This document shows positions 9,913-17,556 of a DNA stretch of 20,548 nt, piece after piece. The position numbers and the translations under genes were made by a program. The number at the start of each line of letters is the position of its first letter. The stretch's first letter is position 1. The DNA is from Chara braunii (lineage: Eukaryota > Streptophyta > Charophyceae > Charales > Characeae), in NCBI GenBank assembly GCA_003427395.1, contig BFEA01000262.1, positions 1,506,136-1,526,683 on the forward strand. Direction: 5' to 3'. The notes below the pieces were generated by a model. It had not been told where the DNA came from. It ran no database searches and saw nothing but the letters and a program-made list of their open reading frames with translations.

Positions 9913-10014
9913 TTGCGAGGGCCAATACTTGCACTTGGACATATCGTTGTTGCGATTTGAAAGTTGAGGAAAGGGAAAAAATAAGGGAAACAAAAACAAA
10001 ACCTAGTACACTCA

Positions 10015-10128
10015 AACTACCGTCTTCACCTGAATAGAACGGCTGGTCATTATAACGGTATGTGGACTGAAAATTGCACCAAATACGGCTATAATGACCG
10101 GGCGTTCTGTTCGGGTGAAGGTGGTAGT
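10015..10128. mobile_element. MITE of the CTTCACCCGAATA family, copy 2
   Basis: A near-complete palindrome of 114 bp. The left end ACTACCGTCTTCACCTGAAT faces the complement ACTACCACCTTCACCCGAAC, and pairing continues through GGTCATTATA to GGTAT. The central spacer has GACTGAAAATTGCACC, matching the spacer of the copy at 7017. No target duplication is clear. Confidence 0.75.
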
Positions 10129-10391
10129 GTCTTTTAGGTGGGCCCGAACGGACGCTCATACTCGGTCATACCAGTTACGGAGAGTTTGTGTACTCATGCA
10201 CAAAGGTGCATCGCACATTTCTTGTTGTATTGGTATATGATTTGGAAGCTCCAGAACTATGTGGCCTATCTGTGACGGAAAAAGAGGGAAAGAGAAAAGG
10301 CAGTGTGTGTTTCTTGCTCGCCTCTGTTGCCCTCTCCTTTTTTTTTTCCTGAAGATAAAAACGGTGAGAAAGTGATGGAAAAGTGGACATT

Positions 10392-10425
<34 letters not shown>

Positions 10426-11229
10426 GTTGTTTTGTGACTCTCCACAGCCTTGAAGCCTGGGGGATGAAAGTAGACACGAAGAAAGGTGGTGGGAAATAAA
10501 GAGAACCTAGAGCCGCGCCCTTCAGGGAAGAGGTTGGGACAGTTCAATTTGTGAATATGCCCTCCGAAATTTAGCACCCTATCTTTTTTTGGCCTTGAAC
10601 TGTTCTTTCAGCCTGAGGGGGTCATATGCACATGAGGACGGTAGTAAATGTATCTGGTTTGCAAGGATTTTGAGCAAATGCAGCTTAGCGCATGCTCACA
10701 CTCTGGTGAAGTTTTATCTTCGACCCCTGAACATAACTAACACCCCATCGTCGCGAATGCATACAAACCATCTTCCGTTTCCAAATAGACTCAATAGAGT
10801 CATGGTCTTTGGGCGCCGTGTTAAGGCGAAGTCGGTAGTGTTACTATGCCCTTACAGGTTACATAACATTTTCAAGTGGGGTGTTCATACCCAACCAGTC
10901 GCTTTGTTGTGTACTTTTCTTTTTTTTTGGCATGCCTTGAAGGGTTTCTGGGCAATTGAAGCACAGGGCCTCGTGGCGGTTGGAAATGGCTTCATAAAGG
11001 CGCACATAGGTTATGCAAAGCATCAGTGGCTGGCCTGAAGTCTTTTGGTCGTGAGGGGGAGTTCCAGCTTGGCTTAGCATCATGATGGAGTATCTGTTGC
11101 ATTATGTCCATGTATAAACAGCCTGCGGTTTCAGCTAGTGTAGCCCAGCGAATGGCGGTGTCCTGTTGTTTGCACAATTTCTGTTGTGTGCGGTAATATT
11201 ACTAGGTAGTTTAGTTGGCCGAGTCTGTC
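10129..11229. other. No supported gene; CT microsatellite inside
   Basis: A CT tract lies at 10392-10425. The open frames (10175-10577 minus, 10589-11038 plus) have no domain and are not called. TGTGAATATGCCCT at 10551-10564 differs at one position from the terminus of the GGGCATACTCACA MITE family, but no partner end is visible. Confidence 0.55.
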
Positions 11230-11482
11230 GGGATCCACCGGCCTGCTTTTTTGCTTGGAAAAGATCCAGGCAAAATGTGTCGTGCCGTGGTCGGGGTGCG
11301 GCTCCCTGCCATTTTGCTTGGAAAACATCCAGGCAAACGAGTCGCGCCGCGGTAGCGATGCACCGGCGTGCCATTTTGCTTGGAAAACGTCCAGGCCAAC
11401 TCGTTTTGCCCGGACGTTTTCCAAGCAAAATGGCAGGCCGGTGCATCCGGCCAAATGGCTCGGGAACAAACATAGTGGTGGT
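11230..11482. mobile_element. 62-63 bp tandem array ending in an inverted unit
   Basis: Units containing TTGCTTGGAAAA and a CCAGGC segment occur at about 11251, 11314 and 11376, followed by an inverted unit. The arms 11357-11392 and 11412-11447 are 36 bp with one mismatch and a 19-bp loop. At 11477-11482 the sequence reads GGTGGT followed by TTAA, the right terminus of the ACCACC family, so the array may be the interior of such an element. No matching left terminus was identified. A divergent inverted unit lies near 14030-14065. Frames here are repeat artefacts. Confidence 0.7.
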
Positions 11483-11513
11483 TTAAGGAACAAATATGTG
11501 CTTGCAGGGTATA

Positions 11514-11562
11514 CTCGCTTCTGGATGGTCTCACTCTCGCCCTGATCTTCCAGAAGCGAGTG
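11514..11562. repeat. Short perfect inverted repeat
   Basis: ACTCGCTTCTGGA (11514-11526) is the exact complement of 11550-11562 around a 23-base loop. Confidence 0.7.
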
Positions 11563-11827
11563 ACGAGCATTTCTGTGGGTTTTCAAGGGAGTTAATGTTA
11601 TCTGGCCCCTGGGATATAAGCTCGGTCCTTTCTAATTTCTTAGGACCCTCCGTGTCTTTGAGGGGCTGTGCGGAATGCAATTTTTGTAATTGAAGTTGAA
11701 TGCGCGTGGTAATGAACGATCTGATGGTGCATTCAAATGCTAGTGCATTGGGTATGTTACGTCTTGCAGAAAAAGTAGGACGGTTGGAATCGGGTGGCTG
11801 TGGAGACCACAGCAGACCCGTTGCGGA

Positions 11828-12252
11828 TGATATGCTGGCAGCTTTGTTAGGTTTGGGCCTTCTGGAGTGACTGCATACCCGTGCGGAAGGCAAACGGCCG
11901 TGGCCAGGTTTCTGGAGGTAGAGGGGAATATCTGAAATTCTAGCTGCAGTTTCCAAGAACATTCTGACAACTAGCTGCAGGGCCAAAGCACCGTGGCACA
12001 GAGTGGACCGCCGCCTAAATGCGGGAAATTCCAGTTCTGGATATGCGGCAGGTAGCTTTGTTAGCAATGTTAGGCTTGGGACCTTTGGACTCACTGCGTA
12101 TCCGTGCCGAAGGCAGACGGCCTTGGCCAGGTTTCTGGAGGTAGGGATGACATGTATCTGGGTTGTGTGATATCTGAAGTTTTAGCTGGAGATTCGGAGG
12201 AGCTTCTGACAACGGCAGGGCCATAGCAATGTGGCACAGAGTGGACCGCCCC
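11828..12252. repeat. Diverged tandem duplication of about 200 bp
   Basis: Copy one (11828-12012) and copy two (12040-12250) share GCTTTGTTAG, GGCCAGGTTTCTGGAGGTAG and GTGGCACAGAGTGGACCGCC in the same order. The offset grows from 214 to 238 bp through indels. Minus-strand frames over both copies (11531-12094 and 12015-12317) repeat the peptide YLQKPG.GRLPSAR, but this is expected from DNA duplication and no domain is recognised. Confidence 0.85.
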
Positions 12253-12388
12253 CTATATGGTGTATATGGATCTCTGATGCAGTTTTGAGGTTGGATGCGG
12301 ATGATCCCTCCCTGCATACAGGTTGGATGGATCTTGGATCTCTGCTGCTGAGTTCACAGTTTAGAGTCTTTCGACATGTTACGAGCAG

Positions 12389-12436
12389 GGTTGCCAACCG
12401 GGCCGCCCGGGTCACTTTGGTTGCCCGGGCGGCCCA
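12389..12436. repeat. GC-rich perfect hairpin
   Basis: GGGCCGCCCGGG (12401-12412) faces its perfect complement at 12425-12436 across a 12-base loop. It is preceded by CAGGGTTGCCAACC, which has the look of a hAT-type terminus, but no opposite end with an 8-bp duplication was found. Confidence 0.65.
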
Positions 12437-13382
12437 ACCTGGCCAGGGCCAGGGACGGTCTCTGTTAAAAAAAAAAGAGAGAAATCCAAAAAGTCCGAAA
12501 AAAAAACTGTTGTGCAGAAAAATGAACTGAACGAAATTTGCCCCAGGGTCGCATCGAAGGTCTTTGCCATTTTTTTTGTTTTGTTTTTTTCATTTTTGGC
12601 CAGTGGTTCTGTGCTGGGGTGGAGGACATACATGTGAGATATCGGACCCGCTGGCACTTTTTTCTTTTAAATTCATTTTTGGCCCAGCCGGACGAGTGCT
12701 CCCGGGCTACTCTGGTAATGCAGGGCATGAGTGGAATATGCTTTTTGTGAATCGGACAGGTGCACAAGCATTGCACCATTGGGGCCTGACCTTGACTGCT
12801 AATCAGGAGGTCAAGAGTTCAATCACGGAAGAAGAATTCGGATCCTGCAGGGTGTAGTAATGCTAAGGTTCACCTCCCACGGATAAAAATATAGGAGCGG
12901 CAGAGAAGATGCCGAAGTGGGAGCAAAGCGATTAAGGAGTACGCTTGCAGCTGGGAGAGTTCGTGTGTCACCGTTACCCGCACAGTTGCATTTATTAAGC
13001 CAGGGTGGGGCCAGGAGTAGACTAGATCGACAGGGCCATAACGGATGGTTTGCCATTGCCTGGCAAGTGCACTGGTCTTTCGTCAGTGCTTGGATTAGAT
13101 TGGTTAACGATGATGGTAGGCTCTCTGGACCCCGGCTGAGTGCTGTCATCATTGAAGATGACGCAGGAGAGGAGACGGACAATTTATGGGAAAAGCATCA
13201 TGAGGGTGAGGAGGCATTTATAGCCAGGGGATGGAATGGTGCCTTCAATAAAAGGGAGGGGAAAAACAAAGAGCAATGGAACTGCAAATCCAAAGGAAAT
13301 CAACAGATCCTGCACAGGTAGATTTGTTTTGATAGCTGGCCTGGAAATTATGTCCTCCTCCTATGTGGAACAGCAACCTTGA
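12437..13382. other. No supported gene; unrecognised frame inside
   Basis: A 134-residue frame (12917-13321, plus) is the longest. It is charged near its end but has no recognisable domain. At 12785-12822 there is a tRNA-like fragment (a GCT anticodon-type loop in a 5-bp stem, then GAGTTCAATC) without an A box or a closed T stem. At 13379 TTGA is followed by ACCACCAGTACC, a lone terminus of the ACCACC family. Confidence 0.5.
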
Positions 13383-13520
13383 ACCACCAGTACCTTTCCC
13401 CGCTATAAAAAAAAGGTGCGGTCCTAGGCGGGCGGTGGTGGCGAGGGCCAGGTGCATCCGCCAAGCTTGGCATGCAGGGCCCGCAGGCGACAGCTGAAAA
13501 GGTACAGGCAGTTCGAAACT

Positions 13521-13799
13521 TACCTGGAAAAGTGGATATGGTGTTGGGATCTCAGCAGCACCAACAGTCCTAAAATGCCCCTGCAGATGCGGGAAACTCC
13601 GACGTTGAACAATATGTGCAGTATCAGCCCTAAGGGCATACTCACAGTAATGTCCAGAGCTGGACCAATATGACTGCAATCTCGTCCAGAGCTTAGTAGA
13701 ATAAGTTCCATGTGAGCATGCCCTAAGAGTTATTTGAAAATGAATATGGTGTTTGGAATCCAGCAACACATACAGCCCTAAGATGTTTTTGGACGCCTG
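13521..13799. repeat. Diverged direct repeat flanking a MITE
   Basis: Segments 13521-13590 and 13728-13799 share the order GAAAA, ATATGGTGTT, a GCA-rich stretch, CAG.CCTAA and GATG. The MITE at 13634-13723 lies between them. Confidence 0.6.
13634..13723. mobile_element. PIF/Harbinger-like MITE, copy A
   Basis: The terminal inverted repeat is GGGCATACTCACA (13634-13646) and TGTGAGCATGCCC (13711-13723), with one mismatch. TAA lies directly on both sides (13631-13633 and 13724-13726) and reads as a 3-bp target duplication. Length is 90 bp with no coding capacity. Termini beginning GG or GGG and TWA target duplications are known of PIF/Harbinger elements. The superfamily assignment is inference from those two traits. 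Confidence 0.75.
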
Positions 13800-13897
13800 A
13801 ACAAGCCGGCCAAAGTCGGTGGGGGGGGGCGAGGGGCCGGGAGGCACTGAACCACCAGCATATAGGGGCCTGACCCTTCCTACACCGTGCCAGTCAA

Positions 13898-14098
13898 ACT
13901 ACCAGTACTTTTCCCTGCCATTTTTCTGCGATGCAGCCGTAGAACGCACCACATCTTGCGGGATGTACCGCCCTGCTGTTTTGCGCTGAATTCCTCCGTT
14001 TCGTGCAGAAACGGTCACATGCACAGCCTTCTTTTGCCTGGATGTTTTTCATGTGAAATGGCAGCAGCCAAGCCGTAGAAAATGGACAGGGAAACAGA
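13898..14098. mobile_element. Foldback element, ACCACC family
   Basis: The left end ACTACCAGTACTTTTCCCTG (preceded by TCAA) contains TTTCCCTGCCATTTTTCT, which faces an imperfect complement around 14075-14095. The inner segment around 14030-14065 (CCTGGATGTTTTTC, AAATGGCAG) matches the inverted form of the 62-bp repeat at 11230-11447. The right end is approximate. Confidence 0.45.
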
Positions 14099-14211
14099 CT
14101 GTTTGTTCAACATTGGGCCATGGTTGGGCTCGACCTAGCCTAGGAAAAAGATTGGCCGTCTCTGTTTCGTACTGTCCTGGAGATGGTTTGATACTCCCAA
14201 GTGTTGGGTGA

Positions 14212-14390
14212 ACCACTACCTCCGAGCCTCTTTTAGCGGAGGCCGAGTCGCAGTGCGCACCAATGGGTGCCGAAGTGCCAGCGCGGTGTTTTTGTTGTCT
14301 TTTGGCTGGCGCCGCCAGCCTTTGTGGTCCAGTAGCCCCGAGGCCCCGAAGATTTCGGATGCGAGGCGTGCCTGTGAAAGGTAGTGTGGT
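14212..14390. mobile_element. TIR element, ACCACTACC subfamily, copy 1
   Basis: The left end ACCACTACCTCCGAGCC and the right end GAAAGGTAGTGTGGT (then TTAA) form imperfect termini. The interior carries TTTTGTTGTCTTTTGGCTGGC and a TGGTCC segment, shared with the element at 16613-16816, so two copies of one subfamily are present. No coding capacity. Confidence 0.55.
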
Positions 14391-14399
14391 TTAAAGGCA

Positions 14400-14540
14400 A
14401 AAGTCTTGGGATGTCATCGTGAAACTGACCGGCCGCATGTAATTCACGAATTTCGTTCATCTCGTTCCATCTGGATTTGAACTCAGGTCTGCATTTCAAC
14501 AGTTTATGGGTGTGTACCAACCGAGCTTAAGCCAGTTGGT
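14400..14540 (-). mobile_element. tRNA-derived SINE, copy 2
   Basis: On the minus strand the A-box region reads AAGCTCGGTTGGTACAC and the B box GAGTTCAAATCC (14473-14484). The segment TGTTGAAATGCAGACC between them matches copy 1 (TGTTGAAATACAGACC). The body GAATTACATGCGGCCGGTCA and the following CATCCCAAG match copy 1. It abuts the right terminus of the element at 14212-14390. Confidence 0.78.
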
Positions 14541-14705
14541 CTCTCTTGGAGTTTTTGCTGCTTGGGGAGGCAACTATTTGATGTCTAGGGAAAACTGTGG
14601 CGTGGGTTGCAGCGTGCGATGAATGGTATTTTAATAGGAATGATGTTGTTACCCCTCTCGGTTCGATTCTGGGTTCAGTGCCCCTTTGGACTGCTGGCAT
14701 CTTCC

Positions 14706-15118
14706 AATAGGACTTTCAGATGTGATTGTGGACTTGCTGGCTGCCAAGGTCAGTGGTGGTGTGCAAAAATTGGAGTGGGCCGATGTTGACAATTTTTGGT
14801 TATCAAAATTTTGTTTGAGAAAATCTGACAAAAGTCAGGGGTGTAGATTTAGTGCNGATCTGTTGAGGAAGAATATTTAGAAAATCAGAACAAAGTTCNN
14901 NGNNNNCGTCAGCGGTGGTGTGCAAAAATTGGAGTGGGCCGACGTTGACAATTTTTGGTTATCAAAATTTTGTTTGAGAAAATCTGACAAAAGTCAGGGG
15001 TGTAGATTTAGTGCAGATCTGTTGAGGAAGAATATTTAGAAAATCAGAACAAAGTTCTTAGATGGCGAAACAAAAATCTGGTAGCGAAAGTTCACATGTT
15101 TTTCCTCCCTGTTGCGAC
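14706..15118. repeat. Dispersed repeat R1, copy 1, internally duplicated
   Basis: R1 runs from a GTGATTGTGGACT-type start through GGCTGCCAAGGTCAGTGG, AAAATCTGACAAAAGTCAGG, GTGTAGATTTAGTG and TTTAGAAAATCAGAACAAAG to a TTGCGACCGGTAG end. Here 14751-14898 and 14910-15057 are the same 148 bp twice (two substitutions), separated by an N patch (14899-14906). R1 is noncoding. The original nature is unknown. Confidence 0.85.
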
Positions 15119-15364
15119 CGGTAGTCCGATTTTCGGTGTCATGCTGAACTCGCCTGCTGCCAAGGTCGGTGGGGGTGTGAAAAATTTGGAGGGGGCGGAG
15201 TTCTGCGCTCAAAAAAATCTGAAAAAGATCAGGGGTGTAGATTTGGTGCTGATATTTCCGGGCAAAATATTAGAGAATCAGAGCAACGTTTTCAGGGCGA
15301 AAAACGAAATTCTTGCATGGAAGCTGTTATTTTCCTCCCTTTTTTTTTTTTTTCCCTTTCTTGT
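15119..15364. repeat. Dispersed repeat R1, copy 2
   Basis: It begins at the R1 start (GGTAGTCCGATTTTCGGTGTC) directly after the end of copy 1, so the two are in tandem. It carries CTGCTGCCAAGGTCGGTGG, the AGATCAGGGGTGTAGATTTG segment and AATATTAGAGAATCAGAGC. It ends in a T run adjoining SINE copy 3. Confidence 0.75.
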
Positions 15365-15520
15365 TGAAGGGCCAGGGCCTTCAGATATCGGCATAGAACT
15401 GACTGGCGCCAGGTAATTCAGAATTGTAGAATTTCACTCCTTTGCTTCCAGTGGAGTTCAAACTCGTGTCTTTATTTCAACATTTCCGGGTTGTACCAAC
15501 TGAGCTAGGCTAGTTGGCAA
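15365..15520 (-). mobile_element. tRNA-derived SINE, copy 3
   Basis: On the minus strand the head reads CTAGCCTAGCTCAGTTGG (A box, about 15497-15508 and upstream), then GTTGAAATAAAGACACGAG and a B-box-like GAGTTTGAACTCC (15453-15465). The body TTCTGAATTACCTGGCGCC continues with GTCAGTTC and GATATCTGAAGGCC. Its head is the closest in the window to the minisatellite unit at 476-812. Confidence 0.8.
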
Positions 15521-15574
15521 GTTGCCATTTTTTTGGCTCCTTGCTGCAAGGGTGAGTAAAACGCACAACACGGA

Positions 15575-15710
15575 GACAAAGGGCCTCGCTGCACTACTTT
15601 CGAAATGTGCAAAACGAGAGTGAATCTTTCGCTAGAATATGGAAAGATGCACGACCATGATTTTTGTCTTTTGTGCATGTCTAGAGTAGTGCAGCGAGAG
15701 CCCCAAAGTC
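15575..15710. mobile_element. 136-bp hairpin element
   Basis: CTCGCTGCACTACT (15585-15598) faces its perfect complement at 15685-15698, within imperfect arms of about 45 bp (15575-15618 and 15665-15710). The ends are GACAAAGGGCC on the left and, on the complement of the right, GACTTTGGGGC. No target duplication was found. Confidence 0.6.
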
Positions 15711-15789
15711 CGTGAAAGTGACGAAACTTTTTGAGGTTTGGACTTGAAGCTGTTGTCCGCCCATTTGAATAATTGCATAAGTATTTGTA

Positions 15790-15965
15790 TTCATAGGTGA
15801 AAGTATTTTATTACAATATTTATTTTTTTTATCATATTAATCATATGATATATTTATATATGANATATNTATATATGATATATAGAAGAATATATAATCA
15901 CTATTAATAGAATTATATAATAATATTATTATAGATAGATTCTTTGTATTATATATATCCTTTAT
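15790..15965. repeat. AT-rich island
   Basis: About 170 bp almost free of G and C, with repeated TATATATGATATAT-type palindromic strings and single N bases at 15864 and 15869. Composition is sharply different from both sides. It may be an AT microsatellite; I see no gene. Confidence 0.8.
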
Positions 15966-16020
15966 TTATCTTTATTGTCTCTGTCTCTTTTATGGAAGCA
16001 AAATCCAAGAGGGCAGTAAC

Positions 16021-16150
16021 AACGACAACTCAAGAACCCCTTCTCCTTTCGCCACTCTTCTCCCTCATCTTAACCGCATCTTCCCCCCGCCACTCGAGAA
16101 CCCCTTCTCCACCCACCCTAGTTGGCAAGCTGCCATTTTTAACGACAACT
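16021..16150. repeat. Local repeats beside a SINE-flank duplicate
   Basis: AACGACAACT occurs at 16021-16030 and 16141-16150. GAGAACCCCTTCTCC-type strings occur twice between them. TAGTTGGCAAGCTGCCATTTTT (about 16119) nearly repeats the sequence next to SINE copy 3 (about 15511). The 10-bp pair could be a target duplication around a 110-bp insertion. Confidence 0.5.
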
Positions 16151-16185
16151 GGTCGGGCCAAAGCTAATTTGACTCCTCGCTGCTG

Positions 16186-16466
16186 CCGGTAGTGTGATTT
16201 TTTATGTCATCTTGGACTGACTGGCTGTTAAGGTCAGCGGTGGTGTGCAGAAATCGCACTGTCCGAACCCCTTGGCTATTTTTTGTGATCGACATAATGC
16301 TTGAAAAATCCTTGAAAAAATTCAGGGGCGTAATTTGTTGCTGATCTTTCTGGGAAAAATTTAGAAAATCAGAACAAACTTCAACAAGGTTCCTAGATGG
16401 CAAAAGGAAATTCTGGTGGCGAGAGTTTGCAGTTTTTAAATCTTCGTTTCCTGCTGCAACCGGTAG
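16186..16466. repeat. Dispersed repeat R1, copy 3
   Basis: It has the same order of segments as R1 copies 1 and 2: the GGTAGTGTGATTTT start, GGCTGTTAAGGTCAGCGG, TGCTGATCTTTCTGGGAAAA, TTAGAAAATCAGAACAAAC, TAGATGGCAAAAGGAAATTC and the CTGCTGCAACCGGTAG end. Length is 281 bp, probably near full length. Confidence 0.8.
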
Positions 16467-16612
16467 GCCCAATGCTTTTTGGTTCTGGTGGTAGTGAGAT
16501 CAAAGTCTTGGGGAAACCGTGACATAAGGGCTTACTGGGTTCAAACTCTTAACCTACGAATCGAGGAAAAAAATGTGTAGTAGCAGTCGCCTAATATTTT
16601 TCTTTCCTTTAG

Positions 16613-16816
16613 ACCACCACCACCTCGGAGCCGCGTTTTGCCTAGGCGCATCCCCGTTGCGCCAAAAGGAAATGTACCGCCACAGAGGCATTTCGTCTTT
16701 TGTCTTTTTTTGGCTGGCTTCGCCGGTCATCTTGGTCCGGCCGCACTGCCCACTTGAAGTCTTTGACATGTTGCCGTTTCAATTCTGGACGTCAGTCTGG
16801 GAAAGGTAGTGGTGGT
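16613..16816. mobile_element. TIR element, ACCACTACC subfamily, copy 2
   Basis: The left end ACCACCACCACCT (16613-16625) and the right end AGGTAGTGGTGGT (16804-16816) match at 12 of 13. The interior TTTTGTCTTTTTTTGGCTGGC with a following TGGTCC is shared with 14212-14390. It lies seven bases from the next element of the family, at 16824. Confidence 0.6.
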
Positions 16817-16823
16817 TTATTAA

Positions 16824-16973
16824 ATCACCAGTACTTGGACCAACTACCGGCCGTGGAAAAAAAAAGAGTAGAAACGTTTCTAGTTGGATGAATTTGGGCG
16901 CTCCTGTAGTAGCCCGTACGTTTCCTAAAATCATGGCACGTTAACGGGCACGACTCTAGGAAGTACTGGTGGT
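16824..16973. mobile_element. 150-bp TIR element, ACCACCAGTAC family
   Basis: ATCACCAGTACTT (16824-16836) and AAGTACTGGTGGT (16961-16973) form a 13-bp inverted repeat with one mismatch. TTAA occurs directly on both sides (16820-16823 and 16974-16977), consistent with a 4-bp target duplication. The interior is noncoding and unlike the other 150-bp member at 292-441. Confidence 0.65.
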
Positions 16974-17104
16974 TTAACCACCACTCCCTTGGCAACGTCC
17001 ACAAAGTGCAGAGGCATACATGCTTGCAGCAAGGATCAGCCTACCAGCCGTGGGAAGTTCTGTCTCCGGTGCACGGAATCATGAGTGCGTTGATTTTAGC
17101 AGTG

Positions 17105-17220
17105 TTATCCTCTCAAAATTCTGAAGTAAAAAGGTGAAAGAAAATCAGGGCAAGATCTGTTAGGGAAAAATATTACGAGCAAAAAAAAGATTCGGCAAGG
17201 AAAATGAGCGATAGCGAACT
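17105..17220. repeat. Diverged R1-like fragment
   Basis: Contains AAATCAGGGCAAGATCTGTT, AGGGAAAAATATTA and GCGATAGCGAACTTCAG in the order seen in R1 but strongly diverged. It lies left of the gypsy remnant. Confidence 0.45.
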
Positions 17221-17334
17221 TCAGAAACCAAGCAGCATCATACACATGAGACCAGATAGTCGTGACCTCGAACCAAAAGCAGAATCGCATCACGAGTCGC
17301 ACCAAATAAGAGCACAACAAAAGCTCATAAGTGA

Positions 17335-17471
17335 GGGCATACTCACACTAGGCCCTCAAAATCGCAAAATCCCAAAATGAGCAGGCCAATCTAGTCCTGC
17401 CTTTACAAGGACTCGATCTGGCCGCTCATTTTGTGATTTTGCGAGTTTGAGGGCCTAGTGTGAGTATGCCC
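17335..17471. mobile_element. PIF/Harbinger-like MITE, copy B
   Basis: A 26-bp perfect inverted repeat begins GGGCATACTCACACTAGGCC (17335-17360 against 17446-17471), and imperfect pairing continues to about 54 bp per arm. TGA lies on both sides (17332-17334 and 17472-17474). Length is 137 bp. It shares its first 13 bp with copy A at 13634 but has a different interior. It sits just left of the 75-bp direct repeat of the gypsy remnant. Confidence 0.82.
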
Positions 17472-17481
17472 TGACAATGTC

Positions 17482-17556
17482 CGAATAGTCTCATCATCAT
17501 CAACAAAGAACCAATGTAGACATCATATCTGGCGCTCGGCGCCCAGACTACAAATG
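17482..17556. repeat. 75-bp direct repeat, left copy
   Basis: Matches 19942-20016 with four substitutions in 75 bases. It begins CGAATAGTCTCATCATCATC and ends GACTACAAATG. It includes a small palindrome (TCTGGCGCTCGGCGCCCAGA). The integrase-side frame of the pol remnant reads into it and stops. Confidence 0.95.

Noticed and set aside
9572-10159. 195-residue minus-strand frame as a gene
   Set aside because: It crosses a hairpin element and a MITE, has no domain, and has no splice or composition support.
11531-12317. Minus-strand frames sharing YLQKPG.GRLPSAR
   Set aside because: Considered as a repeated-domain protein. The two copies differ by many indels that change frame, and there is no codon-position conservation that I can see, so tandem DNA duplication is sufficient.
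12785-12822. tRNA-Ser-like anticodon stem-loop
   Set aside because: A 5-bp stem with a GCT loop and a T-loop-like string exist, but the T stem does not pair and no A box or acceptor stem is found.
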